DNA from: JBGSUZ01 sp963677505
GTDB lineage: Bacteria > Bacillota > Clostridia > Peptostreptococcales > Acidaminobacteraceae
Length of the DNA: 64,000 nucleotides
NCBI GenBank assembly: GCA_963677505.2
Contig: CAXXWB010000047.1
Location: forward strand, 22,953-86,952
Direction of reading: 5' to 3'
Positions 1-7,386 of this stretch are shown here, one piece after another (the first letter of the stretch is position 1; each line of letters begins with the position of its first letter). The translations under genes and the position numbers were made by a program. Below the pieces are notes generated by a model that saw only the letters and a list, made by a program, of their open reading frames with translations, was not told the DNA's origin and did not search any database.

Positions 1-2
1 AA

Positions 3-1745
3 ACAGAAACAGCTTACATGGGTGTAATGAGTTTAACTGCATCTAGTATACCAGTAGAACCTAAAGGTAAATTGACGATTAATGAAAAAATTCGAAATGC
101 TATTTATAACGGAGTTAATCAAGGTCTAATGAGTGCCTTGGGAACTAAGGGTGTTCAACCTCAGGAAAGACAGGTCTATTCCACTTCGCTAAAGTCAGAA
201 CTTGTTAAGTTTGCAAAATCTCAGTGTGAAGATAATAGTAATCTTTGGCGTGATTTTGCATTAAGTGGACGTTACGATTGCTTGGATTTTGGACTTTCAT
301 CTATAAGTGGTAAGTCAATTGAAAATGCCAGAGCCGCCCTAGATAATGCGAGATCAATATTTATTAATGGTGAAAGAAGAGGTGCTAGCATAAACGAATG
401 TATTTCTGAAGCCTCTGTCAAAGTGTTTATTGAATTAAAAGATTTTAAAGGCAATATGGCAGAAAATATAAGTGATATAAAAAATAGAGTAAATCGTCAT
501 TTAGTTGGTGCTCACAGAACTATTGATGATCAGTTTAATGTTGTTTCTAAGAAATTAATTGACAATAACAAAATTTTAAAAGTATCGTTATATCAAGAAT
601 TAGTGACGGATGAGACAATCAAGGCGAATTTTGCTATGGGAATTGTAAGTGGACTGGTAAAAAAGACCGGAGATGCATTTTATAATGTTACGACTAAGGA
701 AGGCCATGGCGTACTTAAAAAGTTTGTTGTAAATGCAATACAGAATTATGAACAGTTAAAGAATTTCACAAAACCAGCATATACTACAATTTATGCCCTT
801 AAAGCTATAAACCCAAATACAAAAGAAGGCAAGGCTGTTAGAGGTGCTTATCAACAGGTTATAGATACTTCCAAGGCAGTGTATGATTGGATGAAAAATA
901 CCAATGGAAACCCAAAAGCATTAGAAGCTGGTGAATTCACATCAGATATCATCGCAGATATACTAATTGGAAAAGGCGCAGCAACTCTAGCAGAAAGCGT
1001 AGAAATGGGTCAATTCGCAAAATATGCTGAAAAGATTACACGTAAAGTAGATAATTCTCCCAAAATTGCTGATGATATTATTAAGGGAGCGGGGAAGGTT
1101 GGTTTTTCTAAATCTGTGATTCAAGGGATGAGAAGTTTCATAGATGATATAGGCTCTACTTTATCAAAACATGGATTATCATTGGAGAAATTTAACGATT
1201 TAAGGTTAAAGTCAGCTGATAAATTAACTGATAATGAGATAAAGGCTATGAAAGCCGTTAGAGAATCAATTCCAAATCTAAACAACAACAGCATTATGCA
1301 AAAGGTTCTTCCTAAGGAAGATATATCTAAGTACCTTGATGGTTCATACAACACTGTCGGTGGTTATGTAACAAGAGCACAGGATGTCAAACAGCTCAAT
1401 AATTATCAAGATGTTTTTGATTCATTACGCCTAGATTATAAAGGGACAAAGTTTAAGCCAGAAAGTGATGATGTTTTAGGAATAATACGATTTAAAACAC
1501 CAGAAGCATCAAAAATAAAACCACCATATTGCAAGGAATTTGGTGGAGATATAAAAGATGGACCGCCATTTACAGGAAATGGCTTCACTTCAGCCACGAA
1601 TGGTCAAATAATTCCAGAATATAAATGTGGAGATTATTTGAAGTTGACTCAAGGTTCAGAACTCTATGAGTTAACTAAAGATGGCAAAGAAGTTCTCAAG
1701 GCAGTTTATGATGAGTTAGCTGGACGATTTGTCAAGGTTCAATAG
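3..1745 (+). CDS. C-terminal part of a large polymorphic toxin (5' end outside window)
   Basis: The reading frame is open to the window edge, and the first ATG (position 18) has no ribosome binding site, so this is probably the 3' part of a longer secreted toxin gene. About 575 residues are visible. The first 400 or so are mostly helical, Lys/Asn-rich and without recognisable enzyme motifs, as in pre-toxin linkers. The last 130 residues look like a separate toxin tip, with conserved-looking blocks GGYVTRAQDV, PFTGNGFTSATNG and IIPEYK. The order Arg - Thr/Ser - Glu recalls the R-S-E layout of ADP-ribosyltransferase folds, but I cannot confirm this. A small gene with its own ribosome binding site follows after 16 bases, which fits a toxin-immunity pair. 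Polymorphic toxin is well supported by context; the toxic activity is unknown. Confidence 0.6.
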   Translation, partial: TETAYMGVMSLTASSIPVEPKGKLTINEKIRNAIYNGVNQGLMSALGTKGVQPQERQVYSTSLKSELVKFAKSQCEDNSNLWRDFALSGRYDCLDFGLSSISGKSIENARAALDNARSIFINGERRGASINECISEASVKVFIELKDFKGNMAENISDIKNRVNRHLVGAHRTIDDQFNVVSKKLIDNNKILKVSLYQELVTDETIKANFAMGIVSGLVKKTGDAFYNVTTKEGHGVLKKFVVNAIQNYEQLKNFTKPAYTTIYALKAINPNTKEGKAVRGAYQQVIDTSKAVYDWMKNTNGNPKALEAGEFTSDIIADILIGKGAATLAESVEMGQFAKYAEKITRKVDNSPKIADDIIKGAGKVGFSKSVIQGMRSFIDDIGSTLSKHGLSLEKFNDLRLKSADKLTDNEIKAMKAVRESIPNLNNNSIMQKVLPKEDISKYLDGSYNTVGGYVTRAQDVKQLNNYQDVFDSLRLDYKGTKFKPESDDVLGIIRFKTPEASKIKPPYCKEFGGDIKDGPPFTGNGFTSATNGQIIPEYKCGDYLKLTQGSELYELTKDGKEVLKAVYDELAGRFVKVQ

Positions 1746-1761
1746 GATTGGGAGGAAAATA

Positions 1762-2142
1762 ATGCAAGTTAAAACGTATGCGATTTACAAAGACAAAGAA
1801 TTTGACGCTGAAATCAGAGATGACGGCACTGTTATACTTCGATCAAATGAGGAAGTTGATCCTTCATTAGGGTTCGAATTTTATAAAGGAGTTGTATATA
1901 TTAAAATCGTTGATAAAAATGAAATAAAAGAAGTTTTCAAAAAAAAGTTTTTTGCAAGATATAAAGGATTAGAGTTTAATGCAGTAATTGAAAATAAAGA
2001 CTCAGTTCAGCTTTATACAATGCACGGAGATTATGAAGTCTTAGAAAAGCTAGAATTTGAACTTGTTGAAAAAGGTGTTTATAGAAAGATAATTAGCAGA
2101 ATTGAACTAGATGAGCTTCGAGAAATTAAAGAAATCTTATGA
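1762..2142 (+). CDS. Putative immunity protein with two tandem repeats
   Basis: A 126-residue acidic cytosolic protein. The ATG at 1762 is chosen because GGAGG (1751-1755) sits just upstream; an upstream in-frame start at 1729 would overlap the toxin gene. The protein looks like two copies of a domain of about 60 residues: TYAIYKDKEFDAEI...YIKIVDKNEIKEVF aligns with FFARYKGLEFNAVI...YRKIISRIELDELR. Each unit reads as a short beta-rich fold ending in a helix. Its position directly behind the toxin gene and its lack of a signal peptide suggest that it neutralises that toxin. No named immunity family is recognised. Confidence 0.55.
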   Translation: MQVKTYAIYKDKEFDAEIRDDGTVILRSNEEVDPSLGFEFYKGVVYIKIVDKNEIKEVFKKKFFARYKGLEFNAVIENKDSVQLYTMHGDYEVLEKLEFELVEKGVYRKIISRIELDELREIKEIL

Positions 2143-2329
2143 TAGTACGTGATCTATATATTTGATTAGTGAGACGTGCTAGACACCTGTAAAACCGCTT
2201 GAAATATGGATTTTTAGAATTTCTGACCACCCTCTTGACACACACACCGCCATTTCGACCACGTACTAAAAGCCTTTAAATCGTCGGCGTTGCCGGCGAA
2301 TGTGAATCGGGGCGACCACGTCCCTTTAT

Positions 2330-2370
2330 CCAGCACCAGAATCGATTGGGAATCAATCGGTTCTGGCTGG
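2330..2370. repeat. Strong inverted repeat (hairpin)
   Basis: CCAGAATCGATTG (2336-2348) pairs with CAATCGGTTCTGG (2354-2366) with one mismatch. CCAG/CTGG at the outer edges extends the stem. There is no T-tract, so it is not an ordinary terminator. It lies in the non-coding stretch between the toxin-immunity pair and the IS110 element and could be a REP-like or IS-end relic. Confidence 0.6.
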
Positions 2371-2423
2371 TGGAATAGGCAATCTAAAAATTCGCTCAAC
2401 GTGCCCCAAAATTGGCGTTTTAT

Positions 2424-2531
2424 AGTGCTAGTGGTATCTTACTCTACTTGGTACTAGAAAACGCGACACAGGACGAACTTGTGGCACCCAGTGGAAAACG
2501 AACTCGTAACGATGTGACGGCAATGCTTTAA
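2424..2531 (+). repeat. Degenerate repeat unit, copy A
   Basis: This is one of three related segments (also 2594-2740 and 5647-5780). The core is a TAGAAAA-GCGA-ACA-GG motif followed by a stretch rich in GTGGC. In one frame all three copies read Glu-Asn-Ala-(Thr/Ile)-Gln and then run to a stop, so they may be decayed 3' ends of related coding sequences. Copy A is the shortest match. Confidence 0.45.
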
Positions 2532-2593
2532 TGAGATATTCGTGATCAAAAGGCTGCGTTAGAACCTCGTCACAATTTCGTAAATAAGTGGTT

Positions 2594-2740
2594 TATTATG
2601 CCCAGTGGCATCTTTACTCGACTGAGGACTAGAAAATGCGACACAGGGAGAACACGAGGCACAGACTGCTAAGATTGACCTTTAGCCTGTCACAGGAATC
2701 GTTTTATCAGAAAAACAGAGAGTATTCTCAGATGCAAAAC
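2594..2740 (+). repeat. Degenerate repeat unit, copy B
   Basis: Shares with copy C (5647-5780) the TAGAAAATGCGA-ACA core and a downstream block, AGGAAT-G-TTTATCAGAAAA, followed by TATTCTCAG or TATTCTTCTCAG. It has no open reading frame of its own. Both B and C lie upstream of IS110-derived sequence, one intact and one deleted. Confidence 0.5.
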
Positions 2741-2946
2741 TTGATTTATTTTTTCAGCGAGCCAGTGCTCTGCGATTGATTTTTGGAAATTAGATTCGTA
2801 CTTCTCCCCCCTCAGTTCATGGTGAACCCACCCTTGACGGTTATTTTTGACTGTGGTAAACTGGGACGCAACAGGGGATTTAAAGGGGGGCTACGGTTTC
2901 TTTAAATCCAAGCTGGACTGACCAGAATAGAATTTAAAAGACATCT

Positions 2947-2999
2947 AACATCAGAGAAGAAAAAGGTTTTAATACTTTCTTTCTCTGATGTTATTTTTT
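2947..2999 (+). terminator. Rho-independent terminator-like hairpin upstream of IS110
   Basis: AACATCAGAGAA (2947-2958) pairs perfectly with TTCTCTGATGTT (2981-2992), followed by ATTTTTTA. No gene directly upstream explains it. It may insulate the IS leader from outside transcription or belong to a lost gene. Confidence 0.6.
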
Positions 3000-3059
3000 A
3001 TGTTTTGGAGATGGTTTTATATTTTCTTGAACTTTTACAATCAGTTTCTAGCCAGTAAT

Positions 3060-3323
3060 TCCAATCCCTTCACTCAAAATTTTGACTTGCATACTCATCG
3101 AACCAGAGTTAAGATACCACACACTAGGGAACCCGACGAACAAGGGCGGCGTAGCCGTTTTCGCGAAGCGAAAATTCCGAGCTCATGGTTCGTGAGCCAA
3201 TGATCACGTAATCTGTCACATTTGAAGCAGATAGGTTGCCGCTCCCTTGCGAGGCTGTAAAAAGCTAACGCTCATAAATTGAGGTTGCCGGTGCGACACG
3301 TGGAGACAGAGTTATTGGAGGAG
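3060..3323 (+). ncRNA. Structured IS110 leader; candidate bridge RNA region
   Basis: This is the non-coding segment directly before the IS110 transposase. It holds several small hairpins: TTTTCGC-GAA-GCGAAAA, GCTCA...TGAGC, and a pair of AGGTTGCCG direct repeats (near 3233 and 3282). IS110 elements are known to encode a bridge RNA in such a left-end leader, with loops that pair with target and donor DNA. I infer that role here from position and structure only; the exact RNA ends, the loops and the left end of the element are not resolved. Confidence 0.4.
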
Positions 3324-4553
3324 ATGCTCATTTACAAAAATAGAAATACCTGTTTTGTCGGAATCGACATGCACAAAGAAATGCATTACGCAGTAATCAT
3401 CGACTGCTGGATGCACAAGCTCGGAGAAATTCAATTCGAAAACAAGCCTTCTAAGTTCCCTGCTTTTGTAGAGGACGTAAGGCAAATTTGTGGTGCCAAA
3501 GAAATCGTTTATGGCCTTGAAGACACTCGTGGTTTCGGCAGAAATCTGTCCGCTTATCTTGTAGGCAGACGCTTTGATGTGAAGCATGTCAATCCTTCGT
3601 ATACCAGTGCTATCAGACTCTCAAACCCCATCATCTACAAAGATGACGCCTACGATGCTTACTGTGTCGCAAGGGTGTTAAGAGACATGATTGACACACT
3701 GCTAGGCGCAAGGCACGAGGATATTTATTGGACCATCCGTCAATTAGTGAAACGCAGAGACCAACCGGTTAAACACAATGTTATGACCAAGCACACCCTG
3801 CACAATCAACTTATGCAGGTGTACCCAAGTTATAAGAAATTCTACTCAGAGGTGGATGGCAAAAGTGCTTTATGCTTTTGGGATAGCTACCCCTCGCCCA
3901 TGCACGTTCAAAACACGACTCCAGAAGCCATTTATGATACCCTTAAAGCGGTCAACAAGACCCTGAAAATCGATAGAGTCCATGAAATACTGGAGATCAT
4001 AGAATCCGATGGCGATATACGAAAAGACTTTCAGTCGGAACGGGATTTTATTGTCAAAAGCCTTGTAAAAGGCATACGGCATAACCTAGAGCAGATTCTC
4101 GAAATAGACAAAGAACTCGACAAAATCATACCAATCACTGGCTACAAACTCCGCACTATGCCTGGTATTGATCTAGTGACAGAAGCAGGCTTAATCTCTG
4201 AAATTGGGGACATTAATCGGTTTCCAGACTCAGACAAGCTGGCAAGGTTCATGGGACTTGCTCCTGTGCCATTTAGTTCCGCTGGTAAAGGCAAAGACCA
4301 ACGCTGCAGAAGTGGCAACAAGGCTTTAAACGCTATGTTTCATTTTCTCGCCATACAAATGGTTGCCGTCTCAAAAGGCGGAAAAGCCAGACACCCTGTT
4401 TTTAGAGAGTACTTTGAGAACAAGGTCAGAGAAGACAAAAGCAAACCACAGGCATTAGTCTGTGTCGCAAGAAGGCTTGTACGGATTAATTTTGGTATGA
4501 TGAAAACCAAAACTGCCTACAAACCTTATGAAAAAACACAAGAACCCCGCTAA
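3324..4553 (+). CDS. IS110-family transposase (DEDD plus serine recombinase)
   Basis: A 409-residue transposase that appears complete. The N-terminal RuvC-like DEDD domain shows VGIDMHKEMHYAVI near residues 12-25, LEDTRGFG, and KDDAYDAYCVARVL near residue 105. The C-terminal Transposase_20 domain shows MPGIDLVTEAGLISEIG, FMGLAPVPFSSAGKG and the following GNKALN, where IS110 enzymes carry the catalytic serine. The ATG at 3324 follows GGAGGAG closely; a TTG at 3279 would extend the N-terminus by 15 residues but gives a less typical start. The element would cut and rejoin DNA through a seeker-type bridge RNA. It stands between two toxin-immunity modules. Confidence 0.93.
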   Translation: MLIYKNRNTCFVGIDMHKEMHYAVIIDCWMHKLGEIQFENKPSKFPAFVEDVRQICGAKEIVYGLEDTRGFGRNLSAYLVGRRFDVKHVNPSYTSAIRLSNPIIYKDDAYDAYCVARVLRDMIDTLLGARHEDIYWTIRQLVKRRDQPVKHNVMTKHTLHNQLMQVYPSYKKFYSEVDGKSALCFWDSYPSPMHVQNTTPEAIYDTLKAVNKTLKIDRVHEILEIIESDGDIRKDFQSERDFIVKSLVKGIRHNLEQILEIDKELDKIIPITGYKLRTMPGIDLVTEAGLISEIGDINRFPDSDKLARFMGLAPVPFSSAGKGKDQRCRSGNKALNAMFHFLAIQMVAVSKGGKARHPVFREYFENKVREDKSKPQALVCVARRLVRINFGMMKTKTAYKPYEKTQEPR

Positions 4554-4654
4554 TTTTTGAATTTCAAAAAACAGCGTCTTGTTATAATAAACTTTTTTCC
4601 CCATAGAACAGCCGACAGGGTTATTATAATAGGTGTAGGGCTTGTAGTGAGGGA
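4554..4654 (+). mobile_element. Probable right end of the IS110 element
   Basis: About 100 bases follow the transposase stop before toxin-like coding sequence begins. The stretch TATAATAGGTGTAGGGCTT (4626-4644) recurs in slightly altered form at 5834-5852 beside a transposase fragment, so it is most simply the IS right end. A small inverted repeat, TTTTGAATTTCAAAA, lies at 4555-4569. The exact boundary is uncertain by perhaps 10 bases. Confidence 0.5.
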
Positions 4655-5152
4655 GTGGGGAAGCTTGTTGTTAGAACTCTTGATGACGTTCCAGATGCAG
4701 ATAAAATAATAAAACGTGTCAAAGACTTGCAAGGGAAATTGCTTAGCGACATGAAAAAATCTGGTAATTTCGGACTTGCTGATGCAAAAATTGAAGGATT
4801 GGGCAGAAATGAATTTTTCGGATTTAGTGGAGTTAATGATTTGAGTAATGCAACTATTGCAGAACGATTACCTGATATATCTATTAAGCCTAAGAACCCA
4901 ATTTTTAAAACATTTGATGTGCCCAATAAAGCAGGTCAACTTATCGATGCATCTAATGATTTAGAATACAAGATTTTATCCGAAATCGCGACGCGATTAG
5001 GGAATAACACAAATGCAAAAGGAACAATAAGATTGTTTACAGAAAGGTCTCCATGTGACAGTTGTCTCAATGTAATTGAACAGTTTCATAATAAATATTA
5101 AAACATTAAAATTGACGTTATCCATAATAATGGGAGTATGCTTACGCCATAA
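4655..5152 (+). pseudogene. Orphan deaminase-fold toxin tip with in-frame stop
   Basis: The open part (4655-5101, GTG start right at the IS junction) resembles the C-terminal deaminase tips of polymorphic toxins. It has IDASNDLEYKILSEIATRLG (an Asp-x-Glu in place of His-x-Glu), GTIRLFTERSPCDSC with the zinc-binding PCxxC, and VIEQF. A TAA at 5099-5101 then interrupts. Reading on in the same frame gives NIKIDVIHNNGSMLTP and a second stop at 5150-5152, 12 bases before the immunity gene; this tail is the expected end of the family. So a nonsense mutation (AAA or CCA to TAA) probably removed the last 17 residues. The N-terminal delivery part is also absent: either the IS inserted into the gene or this is an orphan cassette. 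Confidence 0.65.
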
Positions 5153-5164
5153 GAGGAGGCTTAT

Positions 5165-5515
5165 ATGAAGAACTGGGAGTATGAAGAATTATCAGGGGTA
5201 GTAAAAAGAACTTTAATTCGTATTATGGAGGAGGGTGTAGCTTATCGTGATGCGTTCGGGTCAACTTCTTACGAATTTGAATCAGTGTACTTAGAAGGTA
5301 AGATAGAGAATGCTATTGTTAATCTTTCATTGGCCGAGATTGCCATTGAGAATGGCGTTATTTTTTCGAGATATATTCCGCTTATTAGAGAAGCATTTGA
5401 TTCGATTAACAAGGAGCTTTTAAGAGAAAGCTTAAAGCATTATGATATTCTTGACTTTATCGCGCGACGTGACAGGGCTATTCTGGGAATGGACAAAATC
5501 GAAATATATGATTAA
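5165..5515 (+). CDS. Imm3-like immunity protein
   Basis: A 116-residue, mainly helical, acidic protein. AGAGGAGG (5152-5159) precedes the ATG. The arrangement WEYEEL...EEGVAYRDAF...LEGKIENAIV...LAEIAIENG resembles the Imm3 immunity family as I recall it. It lies directly behind the deaminase toxin tip, as immunity genes do. Because the toxin copy is truncated, this gene may now act as an orphan that protects against sibling cells carrying the full toxin. No membrane segments or signal peptide. Confidence 0.55.
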   Translation: MKNWEYEELSGVVKRTLIRIMEEGVAYRDAFGSTSYEFESVYLEGKIENAIVNLSLAEIAIENGVIFSRYIPLIREAFDSINKELLRESLKHYDILDFIARRDRAILGMDKIEIYD

Positions 5516-5646
5516 CGGTATCGTGAATAGACCTATGATGACTTAATTGATTTTTTATATTTAGCAATAATTAACTCAAATAGCACCTACAAAACGGCTT
5601 AAAAATCCGTCAAACCGCCCCCTTCTCTCCCGGAATGGCGCTTAAA

Positions 5647-5780
5647 AGCGCCTGTGGTAATAATCTTTATAGAAAATGCGATACAAGGCCAACGTGTGGC
5701 TCGCTGGGGCGAAAATCATATTGCAGTTTACTCATAGGAATGGCTTTATCAGAAAACTGCTATTCTTCTCAGCAACACTA
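5647..5780 (+). repeat. Degenerate repeat unit, copy C
   Basis: Third copy of the segment seen at 2424-2531 and 2594-2740, and closest to the latter. One frame reads Glu-Asn-Ala-Ile-Gln-Gly-Gln-Arg-Val-Ala and continues to a TAG near 5733. It is followed within 12 bases by an IS110 transposase fragment. Confidence 0.5.
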
Positions 5781-5791
5781 TTAGATTTGTG

Positions 5792-5868
5792 TTTGTAGAG
5801 GACGTGAGGAAAATTTCCGATGTTAAAGAAATTATAATAAGTGTAGGACTTATAAAGAGGAGGGGAAG
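5792..5868 (+). mobile_element. Relic of an internally deleted IS110 copy
   Basis: Bases 5792-5830 match transposase bases 3474-3512; the reading FVEDVRKISDVKEI compares with FVEDVRQICGAKEI in the intact enzyme. From about 5831 the sequence jumps to a match with the right end at 4624-4662 (TATAATA-GTGTAGG-CTT, then GAG and GGGGAAG). This is the pattern of one copy that lost its transposase core. It provides the promoter-proximal sequence of the next gene. Confidence 0.55.
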
Positions 5869-5873
5869 ACACA

Positions 5874-6428
5874 ATGACAAAACCAATTCAAATCGCTCGA
5901 CCAAATCCACTGGATATTCCCGAAATAGAAGCTTTTTTTGAATTCATTTTAACCGATACCTTTGAACGAAACGGTTATTTTGATTTAAGTGCCTTGAAAG
6001 ATTCAGAAATAAAATTAAAAAAAGAAATGATTCGAATGGATTTACTTACCGAAAATCCTGAGCATTTCTTTTTAGTGGCAAAAATGGAAGATGGCACAAT
6101 TGTAGGCACCATCGCTACAGGTCCTGCCAATGAGGATATTTTAGAATGTACCCAAAATGCCTACGAAGGCATTCCTGAAATTGGTACATTGTTCATACAC
6201 CCTGAGTATCAAAAACAAGGTCTTGGCAGTGAAATGATTAAAGAAATTGAAAAGTACTTACAGTTGAAAGGTCATGAGAGTTATTGCCTAGACAGCGGGT
6301 ACAAGTTGGCTCAGAAAACATGGACCCAAAAATTTGGTGAACCCCAATACCTAATAAAAGACCATTGGGGTGAAGGGGCTGACCATATGATTTGGAAGGT
6401 TAAAATTCGTTCTACTTCATTTCTTTAA
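5874..6428 (+). CDS. GNAT-family N-acetyltransferase
   Basis: A 184-residue cytosolic acetyltransferase. Strand 4 and the acetyl-CoA loop are clear: EIGTLFIHPEYQKQGLGSEM (residues about 102-121) contains the Q/R-x-x-G-x-G/A pattern. The substrate cannot be told. The start ATG has AGAGGAGGGGAAG upstream, contributed by the IS110 relic. It is a single gene, convergent with the membrane protein that follows. Confidence 0.85.
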   Translation: MTKPIQIARPNPLDIPEIEAFFEFILTDTFERNGYFDLSALKDSEIKLKKEMIRMDLLTENPEHFFLVAKMEDGTIVGTIATGPANEDILECTQNAYEGIPEIGTLFIHPEYQKQGLGSEMIKEIEKYLQLKGHESYCLDSGYKLAQKTWTQKFGEPQYLIKDHWGEGADHMIWKVKIRSTSFL

Positions 6429-6489
6429 TGTATAGTATAATGTGGTCAGTGTCTTTATATTGGTTTAGGTAACAATTTACTTTTATAAT

Positions 6490-7137
6490 TTAAGACTTTT
6501 CGCTGACAGGTTTGAAATAATCGTCCATATAAGTGTGCCGAATGGCTTTTACATCGAAATGGAAAAGTTTGAAGGCGAATTGAACAAAATAGCCGCCAGC
6601 AAAAACCATAACGATTGTCCCAAAGCCTACCTGTCCTTTTAAAAGGACACCTACGATGAGAACCGAGAGTTCAATGCTGTTTCTAATAAAGCGTACTGAG
6701 CGACCGGTTTTTTTGGTTAAGGCGACCATAAGGCCGTCACGAGGACCAGAACCCATGCTGGCACTGATGTAAAAGTAAGTGGCAAAGCCGATGATAAGCA
6801 TGCCAGACACCAACATAGTCACTTGAAGACCTAAGTTGTTAAACCTAGGAATGAGGTGATTGAGCATGAGAACATCTACAAACAAACCAATGAAAAGCAT
6901 GTTGCAAAGGGTTCCTAGCCCAACCCGCTCGCCAAGGCGCCAGTCCAGTAACACCACGACCAAACCGATACAAATACTGGCTTGTCCCATGGTAATACCC
7001 AACTGATTAGATAGACCTTGGTGGAAAACATCCCAAGGGGAAAGGCCTAAGTTGGCGTTAATGGTACAGACAATGCCTATAGCATAAAGGGCCAAACCGA
7101 AAAATAAGCGGATCAGTCTTAGAACAAATGGCTTCAT
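6490..7137 (-). CDS. YczE/YyaS/YitT-type membrane protein
   Basis: A 215-residue integral membrane protein with about five hydrophobic segments. The start, RLIRLFFGLALYAIGI, and the following NLGLSPWDVFHQGLS are typical of the YczE family (DUF6198), as is MGSGPRDGLMVALTKKTGRS in the middle. Function is not established in the family; transport has been suggested. It is transcribed alone, divergent from the glycerol operon, from a region with a 17-base direct repeat. Confidence 0.85.
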   Translation of the reverse strand: MKPFVLRLIRLFFGLALYAIGIVCTINANLGLSPWDVFHQGLSNQLGITMGQASICIGLVVVLLDWRLGERVGLGTLCNMLFIGLFVDVLMLNHLIPRFNNLGLQVTMLVSGMLIIGFATYFYISASMGSGPRDGLMVALTKKTGRSVRFIRNSIELSVLIVGVLLKGQVGFGTIVMVFAGGYFVQFAFKLFHFDVKAIRHTYMDDYFKPVSEKS

Positions 7138-7174
7138 AAAATCTCCTTAATGGGTACGCAGTGGGTTGGAGGGA

Positions 7175-7232
7175 TGGTAAAATGTATCAAGACCCTCATG
7201 AAAACGGAGGAAAGTTGGTAAAATGTATCAAG
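7175..7232 (-). promoter_or_regulatory. 17-base direct repeat in the promoter region of the YczE-type gene
   Basis: TGGTAAAATGTATCAAG occurs at 7175-7191 and identically at 7216-7232, with starts 41 bases (about four helical turns) apart. Read on the minus strand, each copy begins CTTGATACATTTTACCA, offering a possible -35 (TTGATA). The arrangement suggests a cooperative regulator-binding site upstream of the membrane-protein gene. Confidence 0.5.
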
Positions 7233-7291
7233 TATAACAAATAGTCATATTACAAAAACTTCCATATATTTAAAATACATTTTTATGTTTC

Positions 7292-7316
7292 TAGCAATAG
7301 CAATGATTTAGCAATA
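7292..7316 (+). promoter_or_regulatory. Candidate enhancer (two TAGCAATA repeats)
   Basis: TAGCAATA occurs at 7292-7299 and 7309-7316, 17 bases apart and 30 to 54 bases before the sigma-54 promoter of glpP. This is a plausible binding site for the enhancer-binding protein encoded at the operon end, though closer than usual. Inferred only from repetition and position. Confidence 0.3.
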
Positions 7317-7345
7317 ATTTCGTGAATATTTTGACAAGTAAAAAA

Positions 7346-7362
7346 TTGGCACAACACTTGCT
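7346..7362 (+). promoter_or_regulatory. Sigma-54 (-24/-12) promoter of the glycerol operon
   Basis: TTGGCAC-AACAC-TTGCT matches the sigma-54 consensus TGGCAC-N5-TTGC(A/T) at every conserved base. It ends 24 bases before the glpP ATG, so the transcript would start about 12 bases before the glpP gene. A sigma-54 activator gene closes the same operon. Confidence 0.8.
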
Positions 7363-7386
7363 AATTAATTATATCAGGAGGACAGT

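Noticed and set aside
2214..2399. 61-codon minus-strand reading frame before the IS110 element
   Set aside because: No ribosome binding site, its sequence is occupied by a strong hairpin, and it matches no family pattern.
2150..2960. IS200/IS605-type element suggested by the strong hairpin
   Set aside because: There is no tyrosine transposase or TnpB-like gene nearby.
2988..3203. 71-codon plus-strand reading frame before the transposase
   Set aside because: It overlaps a terminator tail and the structured IS leader; no ribosome binding site and low-complexity start.
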